Source: Cladosporium sp. IMV 00045
Taxonomy: Eukaryota > Ascomycota > Dothideomycetes > Cladosporiales > Cladosporiaceae
Length of the DNA: 50,355 bases
NCBI GenBank assembly: GCA_001931905.2
Contig: MSJI02000099.1
Span: 1 to 50,355 of the forward strand
Reading direction: 5' to 3'
The notes under the pieces were generated by a model. It searched no databases, was not told the DNA's origin, and saw only the letters and a list, made by a program, of their open reading frames with translations. Both the position numbers and the translations under genes were made by a program. Shown one piece after another: positions 50,235 through 50,355 of the stretch (its first letter is position 1; each line of letters starts with the position of its first letter).

Positions 50235-50355
50235 ATGGCGCCTACATCCCGACCCGACTACAAACTCAACCTCGAGGGATTGCCGCAGCTCAACATGGGC
50301 GGCACCAGGTCGGCCAATGGTTCGGCCACCAACTCGCCCATTGAGCCTGCCGGTT
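50235..50355 (+). CDS. Unknown protein, first 40 codons (runs off right edge)
   Basis: The ATG at 50235 follows an ATG-poor leader and has A at -3 and G at +4. The visible part reads MAPTSRPDYKLNLEGLPQLN and continues with Gly/Ser/Asn-rich, disordered sequence to the window edge. I cannot name the family from this. The long leader with an upstream ORF and microsatellites is the type seen at genes for signalling proteins or regulators. Confidence 0.65.
   Translation, partial: MAPTSRPDYKLNLEGLPQLNMGGTRSANGSATNSPIEPAG

Noticed and set aside
1..50355. CRISPR arrays, rRNA genes, transposase or reverse transcriptase genes, viral insertions
   Set aside because: None of the expected repeats or protein motifs were seen on either strand.

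Overview
The window is nuclear DNA of a filamentous ascomycete. The evidence is short introns (56-75 nt, except a 208-nt first intron in RPL8) with GT/AG ends and often a TACTAAC or CTGAC branch point, long pyrimidine-rich ATG-poor leaders, an intron-bearing nuclear tRNA, and fungal-specific families (velvet regulator, fungal CTP synthase, mitochondrial mL46, squalene epoxidase, F-box-like proteins with the LPPEIRxxIY motif). The gene set fits Pezizomycotina, and I lean towards Dothideomycetes, but that placement is inference.

Left part (1-18.2 kb): the 5' part of an FLVCR-type MFS transporter gene (minus) diverges from ribosomal protein eL8 (RPL8, 4 exons). Then come a small unknown gene, the intronless cohesin regulator PDS5, mitochondrial ribosomal protein mL46 (3 exons), an F-box-like/TPR protein (minus), a secreted GH32 invertase (minus) and squalene epoxidase ERG1 (minus). 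These are mostly housekeeping genes with no shared pathway.

Middle (18.2-26.4 kb): about 5.7 kb with no convincing gene, holding a tRNA-like relic, hairpins and a (TC)15 tract, leads into a velvet-domain regulator of VelC architecture whose leader carries upstream ORFs. The very long upstream region is probably regulatory.

Right-middle (26.4-36.3 kb): an aldo-keto reductase with a signal peptide (minus) diverges from CTP synthase (plus). Next are a tail-anchored protein with an AMPK-type glycogen-binding domain and a repeated Pro-x-x-x-His-Glu motif, and a protein with a retropepsin-like core whose catalytic Asp position appears to be Cys.

Right (37.9-50.4 kb): a secreted intradiol ring-cleavage dioxygenase with a dibasic-rich pro-region; an assembly gap (20 N inside poly-C) with an Illumina-adapter-like string about 200 bp before it; an F-box-like protein (minus) divergent from a mitochondrial serine/homoserine O-acyltransferase (CysA type); a large PPR-like mitochondrial protein; an intron-containing tRNA-Val(CAC) on the minus strand; and, at the right edge, the first 40 codons of a gene behind a leader of roughly 700 nt with one tiny upstream ORF.

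I found no gene cluster, transposase, CRISPR array or obvious novel multi-gene system. The items most worth a second look are the two unusual proteins at 31.3-36.2 kb, the velC leader, the tRNA-Val and the adapter-like sequence beside the gap.
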